From NCBI RefSeq assembly GCF_963855985.1, contig NC_087112.1:10914501-10978500 (forward strand): a stretch of 64,000 nt of DNA, in the 5' to 3' direction. This document shows, piece by piece, positions 11,421-21,540 of the stretch; the first letter of the stretch is position 1, and every line of letters begins with the position of its first letter. The stretch comes from Ostrinia nubilalis (Eukaryota > Arthropoda > Insecta > Lepidoptera > Crambidae). The position numbers and the translations under genes were made by a program. The notes under the pieces are model-generated. The model ran no database searches, was not told the origin of the DNA, and saw nothing but the letters and a program-made list of their open reading frames with translations.

Positions 11421-11668
11421 TGTTAGCAATCAGGCTTCCAGTTTATTAATAACATTTGAAATTACCTACATTGTATAGTTGTTCAACGAATATTTTGCTT
11501 TAGACAGTCCTGTTTTGAAAGCAGGCGCCAATCTGTCGCCGGCGGCCATCGGAGCGTGACGCGTGCGGCGCTTGTTTTATCAATTTTGTAAATTTCTGTA
11601 CGAAGAGAAATATAGTATTGATTGGATCCTGTGGGTGTTATTTCCGGAGTTGACCTGAATTTATAATA
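11421..11668 (+). repeat. 3' LTR of element 1
   Basis: Direct repeat of 4064-4311 with one substitution at 11581. It is followed at once by the ATAG target duplication. Confidence 0.93.
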
Positions 11669-11756
11669 ATAGAGGCGACTAATTGTGGACACGAGTGATG
11701 AGTAATTCAGTAGACTTACAAAAAAAATTCACTGATTGCGATATTTTAGTTTGAAA

Positions 11757-11870
11757 GCCGTTGAAAGAAAGAAGAAAGAAAGTTTTTTTATTTAGTCCAA
11801 AATCCTTAGACTACTACATAGTTACTTACATAGTTTGTTTAATTTGAACCAAAATGGCAGCCACTCAGCA
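11757..11870 (-). repeat. Probable LINE 3' tail
   Basis: A GAAA-rich microsatellite followed by a TTTATTTAGTCCAAAATCC-like stretch looks like a reversed LINE 3' end with its simple-repeat tail. No coding remnant is recognised. Confidence 0.35.
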
Positions 11871-13189
11871 TGTGTTAAAGGACCTAGAGCATGACGCTCT
11901 GGTATTCTGTGGCAGCAGTCCGTTGGGTTTGTAGTTTTACAAAGACAAACGAGTGAGTAAAGCAACTGTGAATCCGGCCTTACTCAGTTCTAAATGGCGG
12001 TGCACTCCCGTGTCGTCCGGTGATCCGTCTGCGTCCAGATGGCTGTCCGGCGTCCGGTAATCCGTCACCGCGCGGTTCCGGACAGCCCGGACGGGTAAAC
12101 GAAGTAATGGAGTTGCATTGCAGCTCATAAAATACAATTTCAGATGTAAACTTTTGTAGTTTGTTGGAAAAGATTTATTTAATGTTGCTGGGAAAAAGTG
12201 GTTTTCCAGTTATCTCTCAAATAAATACTTTCAGTCAAATAACTTATGATTGCTCTTGCTACAAATGGTCACAAAGGTCATTGGATGAAATCCGACGAAA
12301 TATTATACTTGCTATTCCTTCTATTGTGTACTTTATTTTATACTTCTCTGCGATACTGCAGGTCACAATATCTTAACATTTGAATGCTGTTCGAATAAAG
12401 GACTACCTTGTAAGGGCTGCACTCACACTTCAAATGTGACTCAATTAAAGATAATCTCGAGAACTTTCTCCAGATCGTGGATATTCCCGAATATACGTAG
12501 TATATTCCCGAATATTCCCATTGAGTGCGCATGTTGGAACCATACATGAGCATATCTAAACAAGTTGCGTACATAGATATATGAAGGGCATTAGCCGCCA
12601 CATTCGCTATTAATTCACTGTTGTATTATTGCTATAGCCGGCTGCGGTTGCGGCGCACAATGGGTTAATAACGCATATAATGCCGCGTGAGGAAATTTAC
12701 TAGCGGTTAATATACGAGAGATTTAGAGCCGTGTATTTAGGGTTAAATCGCGGAATTCAATGAACACGCTATCTACGACTGTGTTAAATGAATTATATTT
12801 ATGTAGTTACTGTAGTTAGTTGATTAGAGTTCTGAAAATTGGATCGGTTTATAAAATTATGACCGTGAGAACTAAAAAGGTTTCGAAAATTAAATCTGTA
12901 ATTAAGTCTGGATTGACCCAAAAATCCTCTCAACTGATCGGCATTACCATACTAGGTTGATATTTGAAATTAATAAGTTATAAGAATTTTAATCGAAAAG
13001 ATGGATTTAACCTATCATCAGCGTGGAATCCGGTGATAACGAAGTGCTAATCGCGTTTTAGGCCGTCTCAAAGAAACCCGGACACTGTTAGTGCAGTTTG
13101 TCGGACTGACTGTATCACTGACGAAAATATTGTACAAATGCGGGTGGGTGAAGAAAATTCATCGCGCCGGAGCAGACGACGCCGCATTT
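11871..13189. other. Non-coding stretch upstream of a candidate first exon
   Basis: No convincing exon, RNA gene or transposon end. Local GC-richer patches occur at about 12000-12090 and 12640-12710. Confidence 0.4.
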
Positions 13190-13411
13190 CTTCAGTCTGC
13201 CCGCGACCGCGACCATGACTCGTGCGCAACCGAGTCGAAACGACGGGTAAAAACTTAGCTACTTTATAAGTGTTGTGTTGCCAAATCCCGTAGTATTGTG
13301 AATTTAATTATAGTATAATGTGTTGTGTGTGAGGCTTCTTTCTACTAAACAATATCGGGACTTACTAGACTCAAGTGAAATACCAGCGGCGTAAATATGG
13401 CAGCAGATCAG
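13190..13411 (+). CDS. Candidate promoter-proximal exon of a host gene
   Basis: A CpG-rich patch at 13160-13245 contains TCAGTC, a good arthropod initiator, at about 13193. It is followed by a short upstream frame (ATG at 13214, 11 codons). At 13397 there is an ATG in good context encoding M-A-A-D-Q, and 13411 is followed by GTAACT, a usable 5' splice site. An acceptor (TTTTATGACAG) ends at 13491, and the frame then stays open in phase for 31 codons to a stop at 13585, so a second small exon is possible. I do not recognise the product. This could be a real first exon of a gene running right, or chance. Confidence 0.3.
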
Positions 13412-13885
13412 GTAACTTGCTCGGTTGTTTCGGTGTTTATTGATTGTATTATTTGTGCCTGGACTATACTGGAGCTCATATTTTATGACAGGCTATCGAA
13501 GTAGTGGACGTCGGGGGACCAGAGGACCTGGGACAAATCCATGGGTTGTTACAATTGAATTATAGGTTCCAATTTCAGTCCAGTTGATTTTCTAAGAAAA
13601 AACAAACATCTTTAATTTTCAATCTTAAAATTCCTTCAACGGGTTTTTTCTTAAAACAAAGCACAATTTATTTATTTTTAACGTAGGTAAGTGCCAAATA
13701 TTGTTCAAAAAATAAAAAAATGTTCATTTTCATTCGCATTCACATTTTCCAGGTTTTATCCGTTAAACCTGGAAAATTTCCCAAAAATCTTTGTATTCCT
13801 ACGAACATCGGGCAATGTCACTCATGTGTGTACCATAACGCAATTCCGCGACGGATATTATCAGCGTCCCGCGGCTCATTAATTT

Positions 13886-13926
13886 TGGGGGGAAGGGGGG
13901 GGACCTGATAGGAGGGGGGGGGGGGT
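13886..13926 (+). repeat. Long G-tracts
   Basis: Runs of G separated by AA and by ACCTGATAGGA, next to a TGACGT motif. This resembles the G-tract repeat inserted at 57455-57650. Such tracts can form G-quadruplexes and are prone to assembly error. Confidence 0.6.
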
Positions 13927-14087
13927 ATTTAGCGGATAAATGATAATGACGTAAAAGTTACGTTAGCTGTTTAATGTGGTGTCGATACGCGGGTTTTAGT
14001 TTCGGCTTGTTTATTATTGTGTCGGTTGGACCAATAAAATACGGAATGACGTCACAAAATGTGTTTACCGCTGTAATGATTTTGGAC

Positions 14088-14230
14088 TGGTTGACCCGGC
14101 GAACTTGGTACCGCCTATGTTCTTCAGTAATAATGTAGGATTATATTGGTGAAAGATTTTTTTAAATCAGTCCGGTGGTTTCGGAGTCTATTCAATACAA
14201 ACGAACAATCAAATCTTTCCTCTATAAATC
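14088..14230. repeat. LINE 3'-end repeat
   Basis: Contains TTGACCCGGCGAACTTGGTA and a downstream section ending in ATACAAAC-rich DNA, a dispersed lepidopteran RTE-type tail. A diverged relative lies at 30268-30400. Confidence 0.6.
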
Positions 14231-14239
14231 TTTCTCGTT

Positions 14240-14368
14240 CGTTCGTTCGCTTCAGCCAAATTACGTCCACTGCTGGACAAAGGCCTCCTCCAAGGTTTTC
14301 CACAATACACGGTCCTGCGCTGCCCGCATCCAGGCTCTTCCCGCGACCTTTACGAGATCGTCGGTCTT
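14240..14368 (-). pseudogene. Truncated LINE reverse-transcriptase C-terminus
   Basis: Read on the minus strand it encodes residues resembling the last part of RTE-like endonuclease/reverse transcriptases (TDDLVKVAGRAWMRAAQDR, then EEAFVQQWT) and reaches a stop. Only this 3' end is present, as expected of 5'-truncated insertion. Confidence 0.6.
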
Positions 14369-14781
14369 TCTCGATTTTGAAATATTTTCTATCACTGTAT
14401 TAATAAATACTTAGCTGTTTGTTTAAATAGTGTTTTAAACTGCTGGTTAACTATAATACGTAGCGTAATTAAAGTCTAGCAAAGTAAGTTAAATATCTCG
14501 AAATCTACTGCGCCTGTCATGAACAGTCTCGTTGTGTTTAATTTAATAAATCTTAATTTTGCACATTTACGTTACGATGCCCTAAAGTGTTTTTGAAACG
14601 AATTAACGGGTTACTAACTTCTACATTAATTTTAATTTCAAAATTTTTTGATGGTCGAATAATGTCATTTTTAGTATTTTTAAAAGATTACATGAAGTCT
14701 CCACAGGGTTTCACGGCCTGTCCATATTTCACATGGTTGCATCTTTTAAACCATTATAAGTAGGTTTTTTAAATACACAAC

Positions 14782-14880
14782 GAGGATGCTCTTGGCCTGC
14801 ATTTCACTGATGGAAAGTGATAATCAGGCCGAAGGTGGAAGCGAGCTTCACCCGGAATCCTCAACCACAAAATAACTGGC
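14782..14880. repeat. Dispersed lepidopteran repeat fragment
   Basis: Contains GGCCTGCATTTCACTGATGG followed by a GGCCGAAGGTGGAAGCGAGC-like section, which I recognise as a common repeat of moth genomes. No coding content. Confidence 0.4.
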
Positions 14881-15590
14881 TTTCTTACCTCAAACTACGG
14901 AACACTGTTGCAATGTTGTGTGAACTTGTGTGTGTACGGTATTGTTATACTGTTAACTTTATTGTTATGACTGACTACAGACTTATTTATTTATTTATTA
15001 AGGCATACACAACAGGTAACAATCAAGGGATACAATGGTAGTTACAAATAATTGCAATTATTACAAAATAATGCTCATAAATCTAGATTGCAACCTAAAA
15101 ACGTGTACACACAGCATGCAATAACAATCACGTAAACATTGTGTTACAGAGGTAAAAGTAACAAAAAAGTAAGTTACACCTATGAATTAGACAAGTAATG
15201 CACAGGCGCAACCCATTCGCTTTTAAATCATAAAAGTAAAACAATAGTAACGATATTGAACAGGTGGGCAGGTATAATACCACATAATATATAGGAATAG
15301 GAAAAACTAAGAAATTGTGTAGCTTTCGAAGGAAAAGATAGTAGTTCGTCAGTATTTCGAATGAAAGATTATATCGTCGACCTCCGTCATTTACTTCATC
15401 GTTATCCGTCATTTACAACATGCCATGGTGCGGAACAACGTCATTTGTTGGCTACATCACAGAATTCGGGCGGCTGTTGTATGTTATCCTTATAGTAATT
15501 TTCGTCACTTTGTTCACCCTAAATTAACACGAAAGGCCTTAATTCATTTTTGTCCACGCGTGGCGGACACGTGTTAATATTAAAAACTGG
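14881..15590. other. AT-rich non-coding stretch
   Basis: Contains short TTTA repeats at about 14990 and no convincing gene or transposon end. Confidence 0.4.
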
Positions 15591-15594
15591 ATAA

Positions 15595-15990
15595 GTGCGA
15601 GGCGGACTCTAGTATAAGGTTCCGTATCAGCGCGCATTTAATTGTGTTTTTGTAATAATTGGTAAAAACCGGAATAAAAACTATCCTAAATCCTATCCAA
15701 TGACTCAATCTCTATTTCATCAAAATCGGTTCAGTGGTTTAGGCGTTTAAGTGTCACAGACAGAGTTACTGTTGAATTTGTAATATTAAGTAGGGATGTA
15801 ATAAAAGAATGAAAGTGTTTTATACAATAACAAAACCAATTTACTCATAATATACACTAACACATTCATAAATAAAGCTACATTTTAAGATTAAAAAAAT
15901 AAAACCCTGGAAAAATGGACCTACCGCAGAGCCCTTATAATAGGGTCTCCTTACATCCTTTGGGTACGGAACTCTAATCTTTGTGGGTGT
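15595..15990. repeat. Two adjacent LINE-tail type repeats
   Basis: The segment with CATCAAAATCGGTTCAGTGG and an AATATTAAGTAGGGATG-like end is an RTE-type 3' tail. It is followed at about 15910-15985 by a piece with CATCCTTTGGGTACGGAACTC, another common moth repeat. Confidence 0.55.
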
Positions 15991-16009
15991 GTGCGTGTAA
16001 TGAGAAAAT

Positions 16010-16075
16010 TTGCGCGAGCTTCGCGGAAACTCCACGAGGGCGGCGCCACCGTGCCCAATTTTGGCGCGAAGCGTG
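16010..16075. repeat. GC-rich dispersed repeat, copy 1
   Basis: Shares the pattern GAGCTTCGCG-AA-TCC-AGGGCGGCGCCAC with 18264-18300. Its nature is unknown to me. Confidence 0.5.
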
Positions 16076-16380
16076 ACTTGTAGTTTTGAAAGTTGGAAGT
16101 TCTTTTCGTTGGTAGTACTGTTTGACGCTGCTGTTGGGGCTGAAAACCTTATGTTAAATAGAACCTTAGTCCTAATATGTCTTAGTTTTTTATTTATTTA
16201 CATCTTCGGTTCATTCATATTACAGTATTACTACAAATAAATTGTTTGCCTTAATCAGAGGTAGCACCAAATCACAAAAACTTTTTCAGTATAATTCTTC
16301 ACGACTTTAAATATTGTCGTACATAATAATTATTATTATGTAAACAAATAATGTTTGCCATGGTTTATTTACCACACCAT

Positions 16381-16440
16381 AGTTCGTTCGTTTCAGCCAA
16401 ATGACGTCTACTGCTGGACAAAGGCCTCCCCCAAGGCCAT
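16381..16440 (-). pseudogene. Very short LINE reverse-transcriptase C-terminal scrap
   Basis: Related to 14240-14300: it contains TTTCAGCCAAATGACGTCTA and CTGGACAAAGGCCTCCCCCA, the reverse complement of the last codons of an RTE-like LINE. Confidence 0.5.
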
Positions 16441-17202
16441 TATACTTCCAAAATGAAGGTCCAAGCGACTAGCATGTTTAGATATACACTAAAAATAGTG
16501 CAAAATCCCTAGACAGAAACTAATCGTCCTATTAGACAGCCTTTATTTCGGCTGAATTCCAGCCAATCGTGTGTAATGACCCTTTAAATAGGCCCCCGAC
16601 GATCTCATTTTAGCACAGAGTACTCGCTTTCTTCATTCCCCTGTACACATATTATGTTGGGTAAAAATAACTTGATTGAATATTTGGGCTTTTAAAATTC
16701 CAAAAGAGGAATGATGTGTTCGATGTGATATGTATTTTTAGACTATAAAGGGCCTCCTTTTTAATGAGTATTGAGCAATATCCGCCCACTCAAAGTTAGC
16801 ACATATACTCGTAACATCGTAATATGATATCACATCACTATAATATAATTATTATGGTTATACCTAATATCTTGTAATCCTGTAAGCTCGATGAAACCTC
16901 TTTAAACTTATTATCCTAAGACATCAGTACCTATTGTACCGAAACGGTGGTTTTTGAGCAAGCTTCTTCTGAATGACTGACAAACAGTTTTTGTCAGGTT
17001 TTTAGCTGAGTGGGTGTTCTTTCGGCATTAAGCCTTGTATTTTTATTAAATTAGTTACCTATCTAGCTTATGTACCATCATAAGTAACTGTTGATAGACT
17101 TCTAACTCCTCCTATTTTTTTTCCTATGTTTCGTTGCGGGTCCAATGACAGCTTAACTTTACCTCAGGACAAACTTGACCTTCACTGCTTGGGTTTTTAT
17201 AG
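16441..17202. other. Intron-like AT-rich DNA
   Basis: No feature seen apart from the acceptor region that leads into the candidate exon at 17203. Confidence 0.4.
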
Positions 17203-17270
17203 GCGGTCAAGCTGTAGATCCTGGCTACACAGGAGTTGCAGCGGTGGGAACGAAAGGTGGGAATAGTGCG
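17203..17270 (+). CDS. Candidate internal exon of an unidentified host gene
   Basis: A pyrimidine-rich acceptor (GGGTTTTTATAG) ends at 17202 and a strong donor (GTATGT) starts at 17271. The 68 bases between are open in the frame that begins with two bases of a split codon and then reads GQAVDPGYTGVAAVGTKGG and three more residues, ending at a codon boundary. The other two forward frames contain stops. The entry phase does not fit the donor at 13411 directly, so at least one more exon would be needed between them. I do not recognise the protein. Confidence 0.4.
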
Positions 17271-17740
17271 GTATGTAACTGTTGATATAGTATAGAGCAC
17301 ATTAGACTACATTTATACATTTTCGCAGCAAAATTATCACTAGACAAGATGCTAGTGTAGTATTTAACTTGAAGTGCGTCGTTATCCGTACAGTACCAAT
17401 TAAGATATTCCTTCTTTGCATCAATCTCTTTTTATTTCATCATTTTGTCAGACAATTCGTTGGTAGTTTAGCCTGAAGACCTTGGCAGGCCTGAGATGCC
17501 TGGAGGGCCGTCTGGGCCACCCTTGGCTTAGGTAATTACTGAAATACCGAATCGCATACCTCGGGAACTACGCCGGGATAAAAATGCAGGCTACGTTACT
17601 CGGGAATACTGTAGCTTATTGCTTGTGAATTTTTTTTTAGATTAGTACATACTTTTTTCTAAGAATATCGTTTAAAAAGCATATTCACAAACTTTGATCG
17701 AACTTTTACAAAAATACCTAAGCCTTCAAGGTGAAAAAAG
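17271..17740. other. Intron-like DNA, no feature seen
   Basis: No exon-like segment or transposon end found. Confidence 0.4.
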
Positions 17741-17744
17741 TTGC

Positions 17745-17985
17745 ATGATCATCATCATCATCGTCATTTCAGCCATAGGACGTCCACTGTTGAACATAGG
17801 CCTCCCCCAATGCTTTCCATTTTGGTCGATTGGTAGCGGCCTGCGTCCAGTGCTTCCCTGCTACCTTTATGATGTCGTCAGTCCACCTTGTGGTGGACGT
17901 CTCACGCTGCGTTTTCCGGTACGCGCCTACATTCTAGAACCTTGCTGCCCCATCAGCCGTCAGTTCTGCGTCAGTTGCATGATAT
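17745..17985 (-). pseudogene. 5'-truncated RTE-like LINE, C-terminal coding end
   Basis: On the minus strand it reads RWTDDIIKVAGKHWTQAATN, then WKALGEAYVQQWTSYG and a stop, the typical end of lepidopteran RTE-like reverse transcriptases. The ATCATCATCATC at about 17748 is the simple-repeat tail of the LINE. Confidence 0.7.
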
Positions 17986-18445
17986 CATCTTTTAAACGAG
18001 GCAAAACTAAGACAATAGTAGTACTTCAATCTGATGGCCTCACTTTTAGCGTCATTTAGGTTTCATTAGTGCCGCTTTATGTCCAAAGTCACTATAACAC
18101 TTGTATTTGCGAAGAATATCCGCCTAAACCCTTTCAATAGATAATCCCGGGCATTCCCGGGTCCGTAAGCGAGTCCGCACGATTTATCAACGGTCGGTAG
18201 CCCGGCCGGAACACGCGCGGCGCTGTCGGCCGCCATTAACGAGCGCGCGCGTCACTTCCGCTCGAGCTTCGCGAAATTCCGCCAGGGCGGCGCCACTGTG
18301 ATCAACTTTTCGTAATTTTCAAGTTGCCGTGTTAATTTTGTCGTTAGGTGTGGTGGAATTTATCGGAAACGAGCTAAGGTTGCTCAAGCATTATCAAATA
18401 TATTTTCTCAGATTGTTTCTTCTAAGAATGGAGGAGGAATGGTAG
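17986..18445. other. Spacer with a CpG-rich patch and GC-rich repeat copy 2
   Basis: About 18150-18300 is strongly GC- and CpG-rich compared with its surroundings, and at 18264-18300 it holds the second copy of the repeat seen at 16010. No frame or start signal is convincing. Confidence 0.4.
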
Positions 18446-18960
18446 AATAGAATAGAATAGAATATATTTATTTGTAATAAAAAATGTGGTACATACATAG
18501 GTGTTTTAAGTTTAATTGAGCATTGCACATTTACCTGAATTTTAGCATACAAATATTCATTACAAAATTAATAAAATGTCACACTATTAAATTACATTAC
18601 ATTAAAGATTAATTATTTAGGAATTCGTCAATTGTATAGAAGACATTTTGTATGAGCCATTTTCGTAATGTCGACTTAAAACTAGTGTAAGGAAGCTCTT
18701 TCATGCAAGCAGGTATTTTATTAAAAATCTTAATGCACATTGCGTAACAATTTCTTTGAAAACATGCAGTTCTAGGTGTTATGTCTAATATGAGTCTATG
18801 TGGATTTCTTGTATTAGTCCTATAATAGTCCTTTGCTTCAGTAAGGTATGGAGCATATTTTCCTTGAAGCCCTTGCTCATAATTAATGTGATTAACTATT
18901 AAGAACACTCGCATTGCGTCTCCCAGATATTTATCCTTCCTTTGCTACATTTTAATAACA
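18446..18960 (-). pseudogene. 5'-truncated jockey-like LINE
   Basis: A minus-strand frame at 18609-18914 (101 codons) ends in a segment with IKIFNKIPACMKELPY, FKSTLRKWLI and YTIDEFL, the C-terminal end typical of jockey-clade reverse-transcriptase proteins. The 3' end on this strand reaches a TATTC microsatellite at about 18446-18465, as expected for a LINE tail. Only the last part of the protein remains. Confidence 0.65.
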
Positions 18961-19888
18961 AACAATGCTTGCAACCAAATGCTAAAAATTTTAAACTAAG
19001 TAATGAGCATCCACTTTTTTCATTTAAAGTCAAAATTTTGGAAATACGATGTTGGTCTTAAAGTTGTTGCACTTATTTGAGCTCCCACATCCAAGTTGGC
19101 TATGACGGCAATTTCTCATGCTACAACTTGTGCTCTGGGGAGCACACAGTCACCAGTCGCAATAAGTTAGGGCTTATGTAAGCACGGATGTCCTAAATAC
19201 GGGCCGTGCCTAACTGGGTGAAGTTTGAAATGTATCTTGGAAAATTTTGTTGAAGTTCTAAATAAAAAGCCATTTGTAAATGGAATTGACATTGTGATGA
19301 TAGAAGATCTTTCTGAAAGATGTATGCTCTGTGGTCAAGTTGTTCAGAGACGAAATGATAAATTCATTTTTATGGCATCATCATAATATAAAAATACTGT
19401 GTGTGACAACAGACCGCCAAAGAGAAATGTTCCAGCCATATACGCCGACAGTATTCCCCGAAATGTCTTCGCCGAAACAGTCCTGTTTACCCCAAATTAG
19501 TGGCAAAAATAGACGTTTACACGTGTCATACGCGGTGTGACAAGAAAATTTCCCGCCGTCCGAACAAATTACCCGTCGAGGAGGGACAGGTGACGGAACA
19601 TGTGGTGGGGAAAATTGTGTTTGGGGGAGCTGTTACGTGAAGGAGACTGCGAGCGGTCGCTATCCATTATGATAGATATTACAGGTTATTGTATAAAATC
19701 GAGCTGGTTGAGCATAATAAAATCGATTTTGGACTAAGGATGAGAATCCAGAATGGGATATCTAATAAGCTGTTATGGAAAGAAGTGTAGTTTAGTCATG
19801 TAGAAAAATCTTCAATACCTACCTTAAACATACAGAAACATTTCAAAGATAATTTAGAAACAATTTTGAAAAGATATCTGAAACATTA
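18961..19888. other. Non-coding stretch, no feature seen
   Basis: Only short chance frames. No repeat structure was recognised. Confidence 0.4.
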
Positions 19889-20006
19889 ACGCTCGTATTC
19901 ACAATCGATACTTACTTAAGTGAAGCAGCAAATCGAACGCACAGCGTTGAATAATAGCTCTGTGATTGGTTTTTGTGTCACCCTGTGTTTGTGAATACGG
20001 GAGTAA
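19889..20006. mobile_element. MITE with CGTATTCACAA termini
   Basis: The left end CGCTCGTATTCACAA and the right end TTTGTGAATACGGGAG are inverted copies about 90 bases apart. No coding capacity. It matches a small element type I associate with moth genomes. Confidence 0.6.
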
Positions 20007-20346
20007 GTCATGGTTATTCAATAATGGTTATAAGTTATAGAAAACTCGTCCTTCTGGTAAGTAGGTACTTTTGTTACTTAAATTAGAGGGTCATTTTGTA
20101 CTTGATAGCGATTGCCGCAGTCTCTTTCACCTCACGTTACACATTATGACGTGAACGTGACGTCTGCGTGACGGGAACACTTCTCCCGAATATGGCGTGA
20201 TGGTTGATGTCCTTTGGGTTATTACTTCTGTGACCTTTAGTTGTTATTGCCGCCAACCAAAGGTTTAATGGAAGTAGTGGAGCAAAGTGCTTCTAAAACA
20301 ATAGGTAGGTATATTAAAGGTTTGGTACCTTTAGTAGTAGGTAGTA
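20007..20346. other. Spacer between two MITEs
   Basis: No feature seen. Confidence 0.4.
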
Positions 20347-20713
20347 TACAGGGTGTCCCGCAAAGAGCGTGTCAAACTTAAGGAGATTATAGAGTAATTG
20401 ATGACCATCTTTACAAAAAATGTAAATGTATAACAGTTTTTTTTTTCATGATTTTTTTTCTAATCCCTTGTGCTTTGAGCCTATCTCTTGTTGCTAGATG
20501 TAAATGACTAAAATAATTTTCAAGATTAGAAGAAGAATAAAATATTTGCTCATTTGTACACACATCAATAAGAGAAATGCTCAAAATTGAGGATTAAAAA
20601 AGTCATAAAGAGAACTGTATCGATAATGATGGTACTCGAAAAATTTTTTTTATAGATCGCCATCCATTAGTCTTCATCTCCTTAAGTTTGGCATGCTCTT
20701 TGGACACCCTGTA
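20347..20713. mobile_element. MITE with TACAGGGTGTCC termini
   Basis: About 367 bp. The two ends are inverted copies over roughly 40 bases (TACAGGGTGTCC, then CAAAGAGC, then TCAAACTTAAGGAGA on the left; the complement on the right). The interior is AT-rich without a frame. The same CACCCTGTA motif ends the nested palindromes at 50915 and 61774. Confidence 0.65.
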
Positions 20714-21047
20714 TGTACCATGTACCTACTTAGTGCCTTGTTAATAAGTAACTTCTGGCGGGACACAACTAGTGTTAGAAATATATGAGCCTCCATTAGA
20801 ACCTGACGTCACGACGTGACACAACTAGACCGAAGTCTTAACACGCCCGTTTAGCACAGAATAATATTTTCGCAGCCTTATTGCCTCTTATTGCTTTGTA
20901 TGTCCAACTGGAGTCCAGGATCTAGGCGTTTCTTAGAAAGCATCTCTTTGAACTGGACATGTTTTGCAGTTTCTTAAACGTTCAAACCTCGATTCTTTGT
21001 AAAACATTCTTTATCTTGCTCTATAACGATCTATGTAGTTTGTGATT
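20714..21047. other. Spacer upstream of element 2
   Basis: Contains a small cluster of TGACGTCA-like sites at about 20804-20822; otherwise nothing seen. Confidence 0.4.
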
Positions 21048-21051
21048 ATAC

Positions 21052-21362
21052 TGTAAGGAACTGCCTGGCTACGTCATCAAACTACCGGGCGTCGTTTATA
21101 AAAACCAACGCCGCGTGTACCGGAGCCCATTTGCTTCTCGGCGCTCGGAACGGACGGTTGTCTGGAGGAATCTCTGTCGGTCGATTGAAGGTCACGTGAG
21201 CTATTTTTATTTATCTCTATTTCTTGTTAAATAAGTGTGCAATTGTTATTTTTATGTGATTGAAATTATTTTGAGTTGTTGCGAATAAATGTTTAAAATT
21301 AATAAACGGGTTTTCTATTGAATTTGTTTTTTTTTAATTAGTTTCCACTTCTGAATCTTATA
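21052..21362 (+). repeat. 5' LTR of element 2
   Basis: Begins TGTAAGG and ends CTTATA. It contains a TATA box (TATAAAAA at 21097-21104) and AATAAA at 21284-21289, so promoter and polyadenylation signals are both visible. The copy at 26724-27034 is identical by eye. Confidence 0.95.
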
Positions 21363-21375
21363 TCAGAAGTGGGAT
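21363..21375 (+). other. Primer-binding-site-like motif of element 2
   Basis: TCAGAAGTGGGAT starts at the first base after the LTR. It shares its core with the equivalent site of element 1 and with a relic at 41310-41324. It fits the inner part of a tRNA 3'-end complement (tRNA-Leu type suspected). Confidence 0.55.
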
Positions 21376-21540
21376 AAAGGACTACTTTCGCCCACCTGTA
21401 CATTTAAATGATTTACTAAAGCTAATTATAAGAAAATCGCATCTGTTTTCAAGTAACAAAGCAATTGCAAGCTTATTTAACTACCTGCTTTTTGTATTTT
21501 TTTTTGTTTTGTGAATTTATTTCTGTGAGTGAGTGATAAA

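Larger units (their letters stand above)
4064..11668 (+). mobile_element. Element 1: complete Ty3/gypsy-type LTR retrotransposon
   Basis: A 7.6-kb element bounded by two 248-bp LTRs, with a 4-bp target duplication ATAG at 4060-4063 and 11669-11672. Order: LTR, primer site, 1.09-kb leader with a tRNA-like module, one gag-pol frame of 1611 codons, 1.19-kb 3' region with a minisatellite, LTR. The LTRs differ at only one base (4224 T against 11581 C), so the insertion is young. There is no env-like frame. The order protease-RT-RNaseH-integrase places it in Ty3/gypsy rather than Ty1/copia. I do not assign a named family. Confidence 0.95.
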
